Assembly: GCA_030248225.1 (NCBI GenBank)
Contig: JASANE010012190.1
Coordinates: forward strand, 24,114 to 88,113
Source of the DNA: Trileptium ribeirensis
Lineage: Eukaryota; Nematoda; Enoplea; Enoplida; Thoracostomopsidae
Length of the DNA: 64,000 nt
Direction of reading: 5' to 3'
The translations under genes were made by a program, and so were the position numbers. Shown here piece by piece: positions 62,820 through 64,000 of the stretch. The notes beneath the pieces were generated by a model. It was given only the letters and a program-made list of their open reading frames with translations, searched no databases and had not been told where the DNA came from. Numbering within the stretch: the stretch's first letter is position 1; the number at the start of each line of letters is the position of its first letter.

Positions 62820-63060
62820 TCGGAAACCCTGAAGGGGGGTGCGGACCCCAAAACCCCCGCGCCCAGTTTGTGCGGACCCCAAAACCCCAGTTTTGAGGCC
62901 GGACCCTAGTGCAGAAACTGAACTCATAAGCGAAAAATATGGCTGCTAGGACCAAAAAAGGTCCTCTCGACCAACCCCTCCTAGTAAAATTTAGCCGGCC
63001 AGGGAGGTTACCCCCTGGGATGGCCGCACCCCCCCCCCGTGGGGGGCCTCTACCCCCTGG
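62820..63060 (-). repeat. G-rich insert with GGGGTTTTGGGG blocks
   Basis: On the minus strand GGGGTTTTGGGGTCCGCA occurs twice within 50 bp (62843-62857 and 62874-62888 on the plus strand as GGACCCCAAAACCCC). A palindromic run of C and G follows at about 63030-63048. A 158-codon frame spans this but is a composition artefact. It interrupts the expected gag region of the Gypsy remnant. Confidence 0.6.
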
Positions 63061-63452
63061 CATGACCGACCGCCGCCATGTATGAAGAGTAGCAGTAGCA
63101 GTCCGGTTGCGTGCTACCGATCGTGGATAACCGTAGTAGCAAAAGAGAGGACTATTTAAAACACCACTGAACGAACTGAGTAGCCCACGGGGGCAGCCAG
63201 AAGCTTCACTACGAAGGGGCACTAAATGTTCCTTAGGGCACAGCTTGCACAAAGCTTTCAAACGTCACGTGAACATGACATTTCTGTTATACTTCAGGCG
63301 GCACAAATGCTGCACGAAGGGGGGGCACGGCCCCATACCCCCTCCCCCTCCCTTGGCTGAGCTCCTGAGTCTTGACTTTAGCCCATCCGGATTACGAACC
63401 GCGAAGTTGGCCGCCGTAGTTCAGCCAGTTCGCATCGTCGTTACCACATCAT

Positions 63453-63468
63453 CAAGTCGGGTTCCCCA
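63453..63468 (-). other. Gypsy primer binding site, tRNA-Trp-like
   Basis: On the minus strand TGGGGAACCCGACTTG follows GTCTTACAT. Against the complement of the animal tRNA-Trp 3' end (TGGTGACCCCGACGTG) it matches 13 of 16. It lies about 1.2 kb upstream of the RT region in the correct orientation, directly inside the presumed LTR end. Confidence 0.6.
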
Positions 63469-63560
63469 ATGTAAGACCAGATGATCCTACCTTCGGTGGC
63501 GCTTACAAGACTACAGAAAATATTTATTAACAAACAACACGATACACTAAAAAGCCCATT
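63469..63560 (-). repeat. 3' part of the Gypsy 5' LTR
   Basis: The segment ends in CTTACA next to the primer site and contains AATAAATATTTTCTG, a possible polyadenylation signal, in a context shared with 47894-47985. The outer end of the LTR was not found before the window ends. Confidence 0.45.
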
Positions 63561-64000
63561 TCACGTGCTAAATTACGTTGTCTTTTTATGCAAATATAAA
63601 TCTATATCATGAGTTGCTAATAATAAGAAACATGAACCACTGTACACGGTTTACTTTACGCATACAATAGCAGTCCTCGTTTTACTACGGTTGTTATTGT
63701 AACGAAGACTATCAGTCGCTAAGCGTGACACAACAAGTTGTGTTTTTGAGCGCCGCCTGCAGTAAACATTGCTCTTAGCGGTATGGCTAGTAAGAGCATT
63801 GTTTGAAATTGCGTAAATGCGCACGTCAACAAAACTTGCTGCCAGTTGGTGCAGCGACGAACAGTATATTGGCACTGAAGTTACAAGAACCCAAAAACCA
63901 GGGCCGGACTTAGAGTTTGCCCCCCCCCCTCAGCTTGGGAGCAAGTCCCTGTGGAAAAATTAAACCTACAGATGCTGGTTCTGTACCAAGCCAGCGTTTA
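63561..64000. other. window end, possible LTR remainder
   Basis: No gene recognised. A C-run lies at about 63921-63930. Part of this may still be LTR, but no TG...CA boundary with duplicated flank could be fixed. Confidence 0.3.

Noticed and set aside
62785..63261. 158-codon minus-strand frame
   Set aside because: Runs through G-rich simple sequence, giving glycine/proline/arginine stretches; a composition artefact inside the Gypsy remnant.
1..64000. CRISPR arrays, bacterial operons, hammerhead ribozymes
   Set aside because: No regularly spaced short repeats with unique spacers, no ribosome-binding-site-led gene clusters, and no conserved hammerhead core (CTGATGA with a paired GAAA) was found.

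Overview
The window is eukaryotic and looks like repeat-rich animal DNA. It is AT-rich, has no operons or bacterial signals, and carries one gene split by multi-kilobase introns with canonical GT/AG junctions. Its transposons (a Ty3/Gypsy element primed from a tRNA-Trp-like site, a non-LTR reverse transcriptase, tRNA-headed SINEs, TIR elements) fit an invertebrate animal. I cannot name the species from sequence alone.

The only host gene I can support is on the minus strand between about 27.18 kb and 10.68 kb. It encodes a strongly diverged facilitated sugar transporter of the GLUT type (major facilitator superfamily). Six coding blocks are visible and the first four join with compatible phases: N-terminus/TM1 (26989-27178), TM2-3 (25092-25335), TM4-5 with the GRFxxG motif (24095-24317), TM6 (20692-20817, end uncertain), TM7-8 (14687 to about 15.1 kb) and TM9-12 plus a long tail (10679-11331). 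The central-loop exon between the fourth and fifth blocks is not securely placed. Several family-hallmark motifs are eroded. The introns hold a LINE fragment, SINEs, TIR elements, a degenerate double copy of the end of the fifth exon, and a cluster of the palindrome GTTCGCGAAC.

1-10.6 kb: higher-order tandem repeats (1.0-2.1 kb) and copies of three non-autonomous TIR families, called A, B and C here. 27.2-47 kb: no gene found; a compact hairpin-like TIR element at 29.3 kb, phased A-tract repeats, two three-unit tandem arrays (40.8-42.5 kb) and another family-A copy with a clear TTA target duplication.

48.4-57.4 kb is the most unusual part. Two inverted repeats of 447 bp each, built from short CTCTTA/TAAGAG dyads, bound a 9,014-bp unit with a possible ATA duplication. 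Its interior is markedly GC-richer than the surroundings, has only short ORFs, and includes one tRNA-like segment. I read it as a foldback-type mobile element carrying cargo of unknown nature. 60.2-63.6 kb holds a broken Ty3/Gypsy element on the minus strand (LTR end, primer site, RT, RNase H, integrase) with G-rich insertions. The genes do not form a pathway; the window is one transporter gene in a dense layer of mobile and tandem DNA.
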